A DNA stretch of 64,000 bases from Rhizobium sp. 18065 (GTDB taxonomy: Bacteria > Pseudomonadota > Alphaproteobacteria > Rhizobiales > Rhizobiaceae). The notes under the pieces were generated by a model, which made no database searches, was not told the DNA's origin, and saw only the letters and a program-made list of their open reading frames with translations. Made by a program: the position numbers and the translations under genes. This document shows, piece after piece, positions 44,500-56,573 of the stretch; position 1 is the stretch's first letter, and the number at the start of each line of letters is the position of its first letter. The DNA lies in assembly GCF_902706095.1 (NCBI RefSeq), contig NZ_CACSJP010000001.1, positions 992,001-1,056,000 of the forward strand. Reading direction: 5' to 3'.

Positions 44500-47400
44500 A
44501 TGAAGTTCAATCGCCTGCGCCTTCTCGGCTTCAAGTCCTTCGTCGAACCTTCCGAATTTGTCATCGAACGCGGCCTGACCGGCGTTGTCGGTCCGAACGG
44601 CTGCGGCAAGTCGAACCTTGTCGAGGCCCTGCGCTGGGTCATGGGTGAGAATTCCTACAAGAACATGCGCGCATCGGGCATGGACGATGTCATCTTCTCC
44701 GGTTCCGGCAATCGCCCGGCCCGCAACACGGCGGAAGTCGGGCTCTATCTCGACAATTCCGACCGCACGGCACCGGCCGCTTTCAATGATGCCGACGAGA
44801 TCCAGATCACCCGCCGCATCGAACGCGGCCAGGGCTCGGTCTACCGCATCAATGGCAAAGAGGCCCGCGCCAAGGACGTGCAGCTGCTGTTTGCCGATGC
44901 TTCGACCGGCGCCCGCTCGCCGTCGATGGTCGGACAGGGCCGCATCGGCGAATTGATCTCGGCCAAGCCGCAGGCCCGCCGCCAGTTGCTCGAAGAAGCC
45001 GCCGGCATTTCCGGCCTGCATTCGCGTCGCCATGAGGCCGAGCTGCGCCTGCGCGCCGCCGAAACCAATCTTGAGCGTCTGGAAGACATCACCGCCCAGC
45101 TCGAGACCCAGATCGAAAGCCTGAAGCGTCAGGCCCGCCAGGCCAACCGTTTCAAGATGCTCTCGGCCGAGATCCGCAGCCATGAGGCCATGCTTCTGCA
45201 TATCCGCTGGGCCCAAGCCAAACAGGCCGAAGGCGAGGCGGAAAGCGCGCTCAATCAGGCGATGTCGATCGTCGCCGAAAAGGCCAATGCCCAGATGGAG
45301 GCGGCCAAGACCCAGGCGATCTCCAGCCTGAAACTGCCGCAACTGCGCGAGGAGGAGGCGAAATGCGCCGCTGCCCTGCAGCGCCTGCAGATCGCCCGTT
45401 CGCAGCTCGACGAGGAAGCCTCACGCCTGCTGCGCCGTCGCGACGAACTCACCCGCCGTCTCGCCCAGCTGGATGAAGACATTCGTCGCGAAGAGCGTCT
45501 GGTCTCGGAAAATGCCGAGGTCATTGCACGCCTGACCAGCGAAGAAGCCGAACTCGAAGACATCCTCGCCGATTCCGGCCGTTTCGGCGAAGAGGCAAAG
45601 GAAGCCTTCGATGCCGCAGCCGTCGCTCTTGTCGAAAGCGAACGCGCCTTTACCGCGCTGACCGCCGAACGCGCCGCGGCCGCCGCCGGCCGCAACCAGT
45701 TCGAACGGCTGATCCGCGATCTGGCCGACCGGCGTGGGCGCCTGGAGCGCCAGACAGCCGACGCCACGCGCGAACTTGAAGATGTCGCCGCCCGTATCTC
45801 GGCTCTACCCGATCCGGACGAAAAGCGCGAAATGGTCGACATGGCCGAGCAGGCGCTGGCTGATGCCGAAGCCGCCGCCATGGAAGCGGAAGCTGCCCTC
45901 AATGAGGCGCGCCGCACCGAGGCGATGGCGCGCGCGCCGCTCGATGCCGCCCGTGCCAAGGTCAATGGTCTGGAAACCGAAGCCCGCACCATCGCCCGCA
46001 TGCTGGCCTCTGCCACCACCGGCGATTTCCCGCCGGTGGCCGACGAACTCTCCGTCGATCGCGGCTATGAGACGGCGCTGGGCGCTGCCCTTGGCGACGA
46101 TCTCGAAAGCGCCCTTGATGCATCAGCGCCCGCCCATTGGCATGGCAATGGCGACGGTTCCAACGATCCGGCTCTGCCCTCCGGCTGCCAGCCGCTCCTG
46201 ACCCATGTCCGGGCGCCGGCAGCACTCACCCGCGCATTGCGCCAGATCGGCGTCGTCGATGGTGGCGATGCGATTGCCCTGATGGCGAAACTCCAGCCCG
46301 GCCAGCGTCTCGTCACCCGCGAAGGTGCCGTGTATCGCTGGGATGGCCATGTCACCGGATCGGAAGCGCCGAGTGCCGCCGCCCTTCGTCTTGCCCAGCG
46401 CAACCGTCTGGCCGAGATCGAGCGCGAGACCGAGGAAGCCCGCGACGCGATGATCGAGGCGGAGGACCGTCTGGCGGAAGCCGCCGACACGATCCGCAGC
46501 GAGGAAAGCCGGCTTGCCGACGCCCGCGATCGCCAGCGCCTGACCGTGCGCCAGCTGAAGGAGGCCCGCGATGCGCTGGCCCAGGCCGAGCGCGCCTCCG
46601 GCGATCTCATCCGTCGCCGCGAAGTGGTGACCGAGGCCGTCAACGGCCTGAAGGCGCAGATCGAGGAAGCGCTCGAACAGGAAGAAAACGCCCGCATCGA
46701 GATGGAGGAGACGCCTGATCTCTCCGAGCTCGATGCCCGTCTCAGCGATGCCGAAAGCACCGTTGGCCGTGACCGTGGCCTGGCAGCCGAAGCCCGCGCC
46801 CGTTTTGAAGGGCTTGCCCGCGAAGACGATATGCGCCGCCGCCGCGTGCTGGCCATCCAGCAGGAACGCGCCAGCTGGCAGACCCGCGCCAGAAGCGCCG
46901 AGGATCATATCGCCACGCTGCGCGACCGCGAGGCGGAAGCCCGCGACGAGATCATGTCGCTGGAAATGGCGCCCGACGAATTCGAGGATAAGCGCCGCCA
47001 ATTGATGTCGGCGCTGGAAAAGGCCGAAAAGGAACGCCGCGACGCCGCTGATCGTCTGGTCGAGGCCGAAACCCGCCAGCGCGACGCCGACCAGAAGGCG
47101 GCCTCGGCTCTGGCCGAACTCGCCGAAACCCGCGAAAAGCGCGGCCGTGCCGAAGAGCGTCTGGTGTCGGCCAGGGAATGGCGCAAGGACGCCGAGACCC
47201 GCATTGCCGAGGCGCTGAACGTTGCCCCGCACGAGGCCTTCCGCCTGACCGGTCTGAAGGACGCCTCCGAGATCACCGACCTGCGCGAAGTCGAGCGCAA
47301 TCTTGACCGGCTGAAGATGGAGCGCGAGCGGCTCGGCGCCGTCAACCTGCGGGCCGAGGAAGAGCAGAAGGAACTGTCGGAAAAGCTTGCCGCCCTGATC

Positions 47401-47964
47401 AAGGAGCGCGACGACATCATCGATGCGATCCGCAAGCTGCGCGGCGCGATCCAGAGCCTCAACCGCGAGGGCCGCGAACGCCTGATCGCCGCCTTCGACG
47501 TGGTCAACGCCCAGTTCCAGCGGCTCTTCACCCACCTGTTCAATGGCGGCACGGCCGAATTGCAGCTGATCGAAAGCGACGACCCGCTGGAGGCAGGCCT
47601 TGAAATCCTCGCCCGCCCGCCGGGCAAGAAGCCGCAGACCATGACGCTGCTGTCGGGCGGCGAGCAGGCGCTGACAGCCATGGCGCTGATCTTCGCCGTC
47701 TTCCTCACCAACCCTGCGCCGATCTGCGTGCTCGACGAAGTCGACGCACCGCTCGACGACCACAATGTCGAGCGCTACTGCAACCTGATGGACGAGATGG
47801 CGGCCTCGACCGAGACCCGCTTCGTCATCATCACCCACAATCCGATCACCATGGCCCGCATGAACCGCCTGTTCGGCGTCACCATGGCCGAGCAGGGCGT
47901 CTCCCAGCTCGTCTCGGTTGATCTGCAGACGGCGGAACAGCTGCGCGAGCGGGATCTGGCGTGA
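44500..47964 (+). CDS. smc: chromosome segregation protein SMC
   Basis: A 1154-residue SMC ATPase. The N-terminal head has LGFKSFVEPSEFVIERG and Walker A GPNGCGKSNLVEALRWV; two long coiled coils flank a hinge (about residues 505-640, GYETALGAALGDDLESAL then LVTREGAVYRWDGHVTG); the C-terminal head has the signature LSGGEQALTAMALIFAVF and Walker B PICVLDEVDAPLDD. SMC with ScpAB compacts and aligns the chromosome; ScpAB are not here. The ATG at 44500 follows AGAAGGGGAAGG, contributed by the right end of the repeat element. A longer frame into the repeat is not conserved. Confidence 0.97.
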   Translation: MKFNRLRLLGFKSFVEPSEFVIERGLTGVVGPNGCGKSNLVEALRWVMGENSYKNMRASGMDDVIFSGSGNRPARNTAEVGLYLDNSDRTAPAAFNDADEIQITRRIERGQGSVYRINGKEARAKDVQLLFADASTGARSPSMVGQGRIGELISAKPQARRQLLEEAAGISGLHSRRHEAELRLRAAETNLERLEDITAQLETQIESLKRQARQANRFKMLSAEIRSHEAMLLHIRWAQAKQAEGEAESALNQAMSIVAEKANAQMEAAKTQAISSLKLPQLREEEAKCAAALQRLQIARSQLDEEASRLLRRRDELTRRLAQLDEDIRREERLVSENAEVIARLTSEEAELEDILADSGRFGEEAKEAFDAAAVALVESERAFTALTAERAAAAAGRNQFERLIRDLADRRGRLERQTADATRELEDVAARISALPDPDEKREMVDMAEQALADAEAAAMEAEAALNEARRTEAMARAPLDAARAKVNGLETEARTIARMLASATTGDFPPVADELSVDRGYETALGAALGDDLESALDASAPAHWHGNGDGSNDPALPSGCQPLLTHVRAPAALTRALRQIGVVDGGDAIALMAKLQPGQRLVTREGAVYRWDGHVTGSEAPSAAALRLAQRNRLAEIERETEEARDAMIEAEDRLAEAADTIRSEESRLADARDRQRLTVRQLKEARDALAQAERASGDLIRRREVVTEAVNGLKAQIEEALEQEENARIEMEETPDLSELDARLSDAESTVGRDRGLAAEARARFEGLAREDDMRRRRVLAIQQERASWQTRARSAEDHIATLRDREAEARDEIMSLEMAPDEFEDKRRQLMSALEKAEKERRDAADRLVEAETRQRDADQKAASALAELAETREKRGRAEERLVSAREWRKDAETRIAEALNVAPHEAFRLTGLKDASEITDLREVERNLDRLKMERERLGAVNLRAEEEQKELSEKLAALIKERDDIIDAIRKLRGAIQSLNREGRERLIAAFDVVNAQFQRLFTHLFNGGTAELQLIESDDPLEAGLEILARPPGKKPQTMTLLSGGEQALTAMALIFAVFLTNPAPICVLDEVDAPLDDHNVERYCNLMDEMAASTETRFVIITHNPITMARMNRLFGVTMAEQGVSQLVSVDLQTAEQLRERDLA

Positions 47965-47965
47965 G

Positions 47966-48382
47966 ATGAAGTCGGCGTTTCAAGCAATACTTATTGCCAC
48001 CTTTATGGCCACATTTGCCAATGCCCAGTCACCTGATCCGGCGCTCGCCGGCAATTTCCTGCCCTCGGTGCTTGCCTCGTCCGCGCCGCATCGCGACAGT
48101 CTTGTGGCTCTGATCAAGGGCAAGCAGGGGCTGCCGTCCTGGGTTCGAAACATGGTCCGGCAGCCACGCTACGTGGCGCTGGCTTCGCAGCAGGTCGAGG
48201 TTGCCGGAAAGCCGATGCAGGTATTCGAAGCCTGCGAGGCGAAACGTTGCGAGGAAAGTCGGATCCGCGTGCTCTATTCCGCCGATGGAAAGCGCACCTT
48301 GCTGCGGGTATCCGACGTGAAGCTGGGCGAAAAGATCTTCGGTCAGCCCTCGGCGGGCGAAATGCGAGCCCTGGGCCTGTAG
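47966..48382 (+). CDS. Ivy-like lysozyme inhibitor (periplasmic)
   Basis: A 138-residue exported protein that begins MKSAFQAILIATFMATFANAQ, a signal peptide. The mature part has SWVRNMVRQPRYVALASQQV, then the inhibitor loop region CEAKRCEESRIRVLY, a paired-cysteine motif corresponding to the Ivy loop CKPHDC in E. coli. Ivy blocks C-type lysozyme in the periplasm. The ATG at 47966 lies one base after the smc stop codon. Its 3' end overlaps the convergent transferase gene by 40 bp. The family is inferred from the motif and length. Confidence 0.75.
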   Translation: MKSAFQAILIATFMATFANAQSPDPALAGNFLPSVLASSAPHRDSLVALIKGKQGLPSWVRNMVRQPRYVALASQQVEVAGKPMQVFEACEAKRCEESRIRVLYSADGKRTLLRVSDVKLGEKIFGQPSAGEMRALGL

Positions 48383-49401
48383 GACAGGTCATCGCGGTCC
48401 CAGTGCTGTTCGATGATCGCGGCGGCGCGACGGGCCTGGCTTTGGAACGTCAGCGTCTGTGCCAGGGCCCGGCCGCGTTCGGCGATCGCCTTTGTCTCGC
48501 GATCATGGCTGCGGACCCAGTCGATCTTTTCGGCAAAATCCGTCATGTCGGCTGACACCGGCACGTAATGCTCCCACGGCTTGAGATCGTCGTAATACCA
48601 TTGCGAAAAGCCGAATTGCGAAGTGACCTTCAGGACGCAGCAGCCGTAGAGCATGCGCACCAGAAGGTTCGACCAGGTGTTCGAATAGCCGTCGATATCG
48701 ATGGCGAACTTGCGCCCGAGCCAGCTTTTGGAAGCCATCGGCTCGGCCATCAGGTCCTGCCGCAGCACTTCCATCTCGAAATCGCCTTCGCTCCAGCGGA
48801 CGCCGACCAGCCGGACATCCGTTCCGGGCAGGTCCTTCAGCCGCCGTACCATGCGCAACCGCTGCACCACGGCCGGATTGTCCGTGTCCTCCGGCCAGAA
48901 ACTGCCCCAGCCACAGCCGTTCATCCCGCCGCGCCAGACAATGTCGCCGGATCGGTCGTCCCAGGCCGGTGCCGCTTGGCCTAGGTCCCGATCGGCTGAA
49001 AACCCGTCATTCTGGAAGAAATGCGGGTCGGGCAGGGCGATCTGCCGGGCAAAACGCACCGAGGGCGCAAAGCGGGCATTCGACACATCCTCGCCGTCGG
49101 ATGCGTTCACCGTGATGTGCTTCACCTCCGGCGCTGCAAGGCTCAGCCAGTAGGCATAGCCGCAGACGTTGCGGCGCATCGATCGGGCGAACCGGCGGCG
49201 GGCATCCCGTTCGATGACAAGGGAAATCTGCCGGCCGTGGCGTTCGATCAGCACGTCGCGTGGCGGATTGCCGCCATCGGTATAGCGTACACGCACCTGC
49301 GGCGCGGCTGCGCCGACCCGGGCAAATTCGCGCCTGAAATAGGGTGCAACCGGCAGCGCGTAGAAGAGGCGAAGAGGGTCGAGACTGAAAGTGCCGCTCA
49401 T
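48343..49401 (-). CDS. glycosyltransferase family 90 (CAP10/LpsA-like)
   Basis: A 352-residue protein with the CAP10/GT90 core. Conserved segments are DIVWRGGMNGCGWG, FVDIDGYSNTWSN (as AIDIDGYSNTWSNLLVRMLYG), SQFGFSQWYYDDLKPWEHYVPVSADM and IDWVRSHDRETKAIAERG, all near the usual C-terminal half. In rhizobia such enzymes (LpsA-like) add sugars to lipopolysaccharide; plant and fungal relatives make xyloside links. No membrane helix is evident. Its last 40 bases overlap the 3' end of the Ivy-like gene on the other strand. Confidence 0.85.
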   Translation of the reverse strand: MSGTFSLDPLRLFYALPVAPYFRREFARVGAAAPQVRVRYTDGGNPPRDVLIERHGRQISLVIERDARRRFARSMRRNVCGYAYWLSLAAPEVKHITVNASDGEDVSNARFAPSVRFARQIALPDPHFFQNDGFSADRDLGQAAPAWDDRSGDIVWRGGMNGCGWGSFWPEDTDNPAVVQRLRMVRRLKDLPGTDVRLVGVRWSEGDFEMEVLRQDLMAEPMASKSWLGRKFAIDIDGYSNTWSNLLVRMLYGCCVLKVTSQFGFSQWYYDDLKPWEHYVPVSADMTDFAEKIDWVRSHDRETKAIAERGRALAQTLTFQSQARRAAAIIEQHWDRDDLSYRPRARISPAEG

Positions 49402-49453
49402 GCTGTTCCTCGACTGAAGGCAGGACCTCCTGCTTCCATCCGTCCGGTTGAGA

Positions 49454-50653
49454 TCAGGCCACGACTGCTTCGCGTCCGACCGTATTTGTGTCCGACAGCG
49501 CGCGGCTGGCGAAGATCGAAACGAGGATCAGCGGCAGGCAGACGAGATAGGCGTTGCGGATGCCCCATGCCTCCGCCACGAAGCCGAGCAGCGGCGGAGC
49601 GAGGAAGAACACGACAAACGCCATCTGCCCCAAGGCCGCGACATTGACCACGGCCGGTCGGTCGCTGCGTTGTGCGGCCGCCGTCACGGCCATCGGATAG
49701 ACCGCGCTGCAGCCGCCGCCCATCAGTGCAAAACCTGCCAGTGCGACAGTGGCATTGGGTGCAAGCCAGACCATGGCAATGCCGAGTGCTGCCGTCGCCA
49801 GCAGGACCAGCGCCACGCGCCTTGGCCCGTATCGATCGACAACCGGATCGACCAGCAGCCGCGCCAGCGCCATGAAGAAGGCAAACAGCGTCAGCCCCGA
49901 GCCACTGACGAGGGGCGAAACGTCAAAGACGTCGTCCATGTAGATCGCCGACCAGTCGATGCCGGCACCTTCGATCAGGAAGGCCGAAGTGCCGATCAGG
50001 CAGAGCGGCAAAAGCCCGAGCGTTGGCAGCGCGAAATGCGGTGCCTTCTCGCCGTCTGCCATTGCTGTGACCGGTGCATTTTTCATGCCGGCGATGATGA
50101 TCGTGGCGATGACGAAGACCAGCCCGAGCACCAGATGCAGATGCAGCTGCATGGAAATGCCGGCCTGCCGGATCACCGATGCGGTGATGGCGGTGACGAA
50201 GAAGCCGAGGCTCCAGCAGCCATGCGCCCGGTTCATGATACCGAAGCCGATCCGCGCCTCGATCCGGCCGATCTCGACATTCAGTGTGATTTCCAGCGCG
50301 CCGGCCAAAAGCCCTATACAGAACAGCGTGCAGAACACGGCCTGCGCATTCGGCATCAGCGGAATGAGCGACAGCAGCGCCACGATGCCGAGCAGGGAGA
50401 TTGCCAGCGACACTTTCGTGCCGAGGCGGACCAGCAGCGGCGAAGATGCGGTCAGCGAGATCAGCGTGCCGATCGCCATGCCGATCAGGGTCAGCCCGAG
50501 TTCGGCCTTGTTGAGCCCCAGGCTTCCCTGCAGGTCCGGCATCCGGGCAAACAATGCCCCGGTCGAAACGGCAAACAGGAAAAACGCGAAATAGACACGA
50601 AACTGCGGTGGCATGGACATGACGGGACTCAATGGGTTCGAAACGGACGTCAT
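49454..50653 (-). CDS. MFS transporter
   Basis: A 399-residue twelve-helix transporter of the major facilitator superfamily. It starts near MPPQFRVYFAFFLFAVSTGALFARMPDL, carries GLTLIGMAIGTLISLTASSPLLVRLGTKV (loop 2-3 motif region), and LLVDPVVDRYGPRRVALVLL between the two halves. It resembles the YbjJ-type group with the RMPDLQ opening. No substrate can be assigned. It is close after the glycosyltransferase gene on the minus strand, but an independent promoter is likely. Confidence 0.9.
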   Translation of the reverse strand: MTSVSNPLSPVMSMPPQFRVYFAFFLFAVSTGALFARMPDLQGSLGLNKAELGLTLIGMAIGTLISLTASSPLLVRLGTKVSLAISLLGIVALLSLIPLMPNAQAVFCTLFCIGLLAGALEITLNVEIGRIEARIGFGIMNRAHGCWSLGFFVTAITASVIRQAGISMQLHLHLVLGLVFVIATIIIAGMKNAPVTAMADGEKAPHFALPTLGLLPLCLIGTSAFLIEGAGIDWSAIYMDDVFDVSPLVSGSGLTLFAFFMALARLLVDPVVDRYGPRRVALVLLATAALGIAMVWLAPNATVALAGFALMGGGCSAVYPMAVTAAAQRSDRPAVVNVAALGQMAFVVFFLAPPLLGFVAEAWGIRNAYLVCLPLILVSIFASRALSDTNTVGREAVVA

Positions 50654-50782
50654 GGCAGTGCCACTCTGTGTCTGCTGTGTCCAGCCGCGATCACTGCCAG
50701 ACAGTCGGGTTGTGCAGGCAATGTGAGCCAACGCACTGCATGCGGTTTGGCTCTCCGCGCCTGAGGGTAAGACGGCTCAGCT

Positions 50783-51787
50783 CTACACTTTCACCAGCCG
50801 CACCCGCGTGCCCCATGGGTCCAGCGCCTCGAAGCCTCCGTCAATCTCACTGACCGCAAAGCCCTTGGCGGCAAGCTCGGCCTTGCGGGCGGCAAGGATT
50901 GTGTCGTCGTTCGTCTGCAGCGAAAACCAGTCGAGACCGGTCATGCTGTCCTGGCGTTGGCCGGCGTCCCGGCTGTCCCAGATATTGGCGCCGACGTGAT
51001 GGTGGTAGCGTCCGGAAGACAGGAATGTCGCGCCGCGCTGGTCGTCGCCCGCCACCACGTCAAGCCCGAGGCCGGTATTGTAGAAGCCGCGCGCCGCCTC
51101 CAGCGCGCCGACCTTCAGGTGGATATGCCCGATCCGCAAACCGGCGGGCACCGCCGCATAGTCGTCGCGGTCGGTGCGCGTCTGGGTCTTGAGGAAGATG
51201 TCGTCGATATCGAGTTCCTTCGTGCCCATCGACACGCGGTCGCCGGCCCACAGCCAGCGCTCCACCGGCCGGTCGCTATAGACCTCGACGCCATTGCCCT
51301 CGGGATCGGCCAGATAGACGGCCTCCGAGACGCTATGATCGGCAAAGCCGACCAGCGGAAACTGGCTGCGCGCCACATGCACCAGCCAGCGTGCCAGATC
51401 AGTCCTTGAGGGCATCAGGAACGCGGTGTGGTAGAGACCTGCCTGACCGCTTGCCTCTGGTTCCGCATCCGGGCGGCTGAGGATATGCAGGAGCGCCACG
51501 CTGCCGGCGCCGAGCGTCACTTCGTCCGTCGTCTCGGCCAGAACCTCCAGTCCCAGCATACCGGTGTAATAGCCCTTGAGCAGGCCCATGTTCCTGGCGC
51601 GCAGGCAGACCGCGCCGACATGAACCGGACGGGTCAGCGCGAAGAGCGGGGCGGTTGATTGTGCCGCCGGCGCGCCGGCCTGTTCTGCCGTCAAGCCCTC
51701 TGCCTTCAGCGCTCCTGCCATCGCTCCGGACAGCGTCGCCGCTCCCGCCAATGTCAAAAGCCGCCGTCTGGTTACGTCGATCCGCAT
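50783..51787 (-). CDS. VOC (vicinal oxygen chelate) dioxygenase-like protein with Tat signal
   Basis: A 334-residue protein with two VOC modules, like catechol 2,3-dioxygenase. The N-terminus MRIDVTRRRLLTLAGAATLSGAMAG has a twin-arginine motif and hydrophobic core, so export by the Tat system as a folded metalloprotein is plausible. The modules carry metal ligands in HVGAVCLRARN, YHTAFLMPS, GNGVEVYSD (first module) and IGHIHLKVG, YHHHVGANIW (second). The enzyme may open aromatic rings or act as a glyoxalase-like protein. Start at 51787 gives the Tat peptide; an upstream ATG would add 17 residues. Confidence 0.82.
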   Translation of the reverse strand: MRIDVTRRRLLTLAGAATLSGAMAGALKAEGLTAEQAGAPAAQSTAPLFALTRPVHVGAVCLRARNMGLLKGYYTGMLGLEVLAETTDEVTLGAGSVALLHILSRPDAEPEASGQAGLYHTAFLMPSRTDLARWLVHVARSQFPLVGFADHSVSEAVYLADPEGNGVEVYSDRPVERWLWAGDRVSMGTKELDIDDIFLKTQTRTDRDDYAAVPAGLRIGHIHLKVGALEAARGFYNTGLGLDVVAGDDQRGATFLSSGRYHHHVGANIWDSRDAGQRQDSMTGLDWFSLQTNDDTILAARKAELAAKGFAVSEIDGGFEALDPWGTRVRLVKV

Positions 51788-52020
51788 ATGCCGCCCCAAA
51801 ATGTGTCGCTCAAATCCCTTGAGATCGTGATTTCGCATACACCCGACGCTCTGGTTTCGCCTGTCACGACTGCGTCTGCAATCTCACTTTGGCGTGACCT
51901 GTCTGCGCTCATTGCCGCAATTATGATGCATTGCAGCATAAACATCGGAGCTTGGCGTTTTCATTCCGTCACATTTGCTGTAAACGATGGAAAAACAAGC
52001 CTGTTTGGGTGGAGAGGGCT
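51788..52020. promoter_or_regulatory. divergent intergenic region between the VOC gene and ppdK
   Basis: 233 bases, AT-richer than the neighbours, with no gene. It must hold both promoters. No clear operator or riboswitch was recognised. Confidence 0.35.
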
Positions 52021-54687
<2,667 letters not shown>

Positions 54688-54966
54688 GTGGAGTTCCCTG
54701 CCTTCCTGCCACGTGATTTTCGCCTTGGCTTGGCAGTTGGCTTGATCTCGTCCGTTCCAATCTTCGTCAGAATCAAAGCCGACTGTCCGCTCCCGGCCCC
54801 GAAGTGACCGGTGATATCGTCGCAATCCAGTGCCGGATATGGGCAATCGAACCGGAGCGGCAAAAGGGCAGCATCCAGACCGGTCGATTTCTATTGGCAA
54901 ACTCCCATGTTATAATCCCGATCCTGGCGTCGTCCGCCGTGGGTTCTGCACACGGAGACTTGTCTC

Positions 54967-56373
54967 ATGAGTGAAATGGACGTGCTTTTTGCTACCCTGC
55001 GACAGGCAGCTGACCAGCATACGGTCGAGTGCATCGAAAACGCCGTCAGGCATGGCTCGGATCGTGATCTCAATCGCATCAATGCGCTCGCCTTCGCCGG
55101 TAAACATCATCTCGATGAAGAGAAAACGATTGCGGCGCTTCTCCACGCCGCCCGCATCGGCGTATTCGAGATGACCTGGAATGTCCTTTGTCCGGGATGC
55201 GGCGGTGTCCTCGACAGTGGCGCCACCCTTAAGGGAGTAGTCCACGACACCTACCACTGCGCGCTCTGCGCGGCCGGATATGAGCCGACCCTCGACGAGA
55301 TGGTCGAGGTAACATTCACCGTCAGTCCGAGAGTGCGCAGGATTGCGGCCCACGACCCCGATCGGCTGTCTCCGATTGAATACTACCGCCAGATCTTCTT
55401 CAGCTCCGGAGTGGACCTGCCGGAGGATCTCGAGGCGCGGTTCGAACGCATCCTGTTGGAGATGATCGAGCTCGCTCCGGGCGAGAAGGCTTTCGTTTCG
55501 CTGCAACTGCCGGCGCAGTTCGTCATCATCTTCGATGCGGTCACCCATTCGGCGAAATTCATCGACGTGCAGGGCGAGCCCACCGACGAGCGTCAAAGCC
55601 TCTCGATGGTCATCAGCCAGGCGCATGCGCTGAACGAAACGCTGATACTGCGTCCCGGCCTGTTGCGGCTCACCCTCGAAAACCACACCGATCGCAGAGT
55701 GGTGCCGAATGTCTGCATCGCAGGAGACGACCTGCACGACCTTCTGGGCCGTAGGCGCCCTTTTCTGACGGCCAAGCGGCTGCTGACGAACCAGAGCTTC
55801 CGCGACATCTATCGGACCGACACGCTTGACGTCGATCAGCGCCTCAAGATCACCAGCCTGACCTTCCTCTTCACCGATTTGAGGGGATCGACCGCGCTCT
55901 ACGAGCGCGTCGGCGATCTTGCCGCTTTCGATCTGGTGCGGGCGCATTTCAGGGTTCTTCACGAGATCGTCGCGGCAGAGGCCGGAGCCGTCGTCAAGAC
56001 GATAGGCGATGCAGTGATGGCGACCTTCCCGAGCCCGGACCGCGCGGTGGCGGCGGCACTCAGGATGCGCGAGGCGATGCTCCGGCTGAATGCCGAACAC
56101 GGTAGCGACGACCTTCTCCTGAAGATCGGCATTCATGAGGGACCATGCCTCGCCGTCAACCTGAACGACCGTCAGGACTATTTTGGCCAGACCGTCAATA
56201 TCGCCTCCCGCGTCCAGGGCCTTGCCGATCCCAATGTGATCATGACGACTGAGGCGATCGTCGGCGACCCCAAGGTTTCAAGGATCCTCCGCAACGGCGG
56301 CATCACATCGGCCTCTCGCATGGAGGAACTCCACGGCATCGGGCGCGAGGTGAGGATTTTCGCGCTGTCGTGA
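54967..56373 (+). CDS. class III adenylate/guanylate cyclase with N-terminal DUF5939-like zinc-ribbon domain
   Basis: A 468-residue cytosolic protein. The N-terminal half contains CPGCGG (residues 75-80) and CALC (98-101), a likely zinc ribbon within a DUF5939-like domain, followed by a variable part. The C-terminal cyclase domain (about 295-468) has LTFLFTDLRGSTALYERVG, with the first metal Asp, KTIGDAVMATFPSP, with the second, and FGQTVNIASRVQGLADP. It should make cAMP or cGMP. No membrane part is seen. The gene is single, with a 279-bp upstream region containing TATAAT at 54911. Confidence 0.88.
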   Translation: MSEMDVLFATLRQAADQHTVECIENAVRHGSDRDLNRINALAFAGKHHLDEEKTIAALLHAARIGVFEMTWNVLCPGCGGVLDSGATLKGVVHDTYHCALCAAGYEPTLDEMVEVTFTVSPRVRRIAAHDPDRLSPIEYYRQIFFSSGVDLPEDLEARFERILLEMIELAPGEKAFVSLQLPAQFVIIFDAVTHSAKFIDVQGEPTDERQSLSMVISQAHALNETLILRPGLLRLTLENHTDRRVVPNVCIAGDDLHDLLGRRRPFLTAKRLLTNQSFRDIYRTDTLDVDQRLKITSLTFLFTDLRGSTALYERVGDLAAFDLVRAHFRVLHEIVAAEAGAVVKTIGDAVMATFPSPDRAVAAALRMREAMLRLNAEHGSDDLLLKIGIHEGPCLAVNLNDRQDYFGQTVNIASRVQGLADPNVIMTTEAIVGDPKVSRILRNGGITSASRMEELHGIGREVRIFALS

Positions 56374-56573
56374 GTTGGTCTGCTTGTCGATGGAAGGGAG
56401 AGTTGAGCGGCTTTCGCTGACGCAACGCTGTCGGGGCTTTTCCTTGTCGAAGGAGATGGCCGCCTTGCGCCTTCATTTCGGTCGCTTGAGCGAACTATCG
56501 GCACAAACCAGAAGCAGACATCTGCTCAATCAAGGCGCGTGGTGTCTTTGCGCCAACTGCGGTCATAGATACT

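Noticed and set aside
46123..47838. Minus-strand open frame of about 570 codons inside smc
   Set aside because: Shadow of the coiled-coil coding sequence; no start signal and no recognisable domain.
49448..50764. Plus-strand open frame across the MFS gene
   Set aside because: Antisense shadow, composition rich in R, D, Q and H, no family features.
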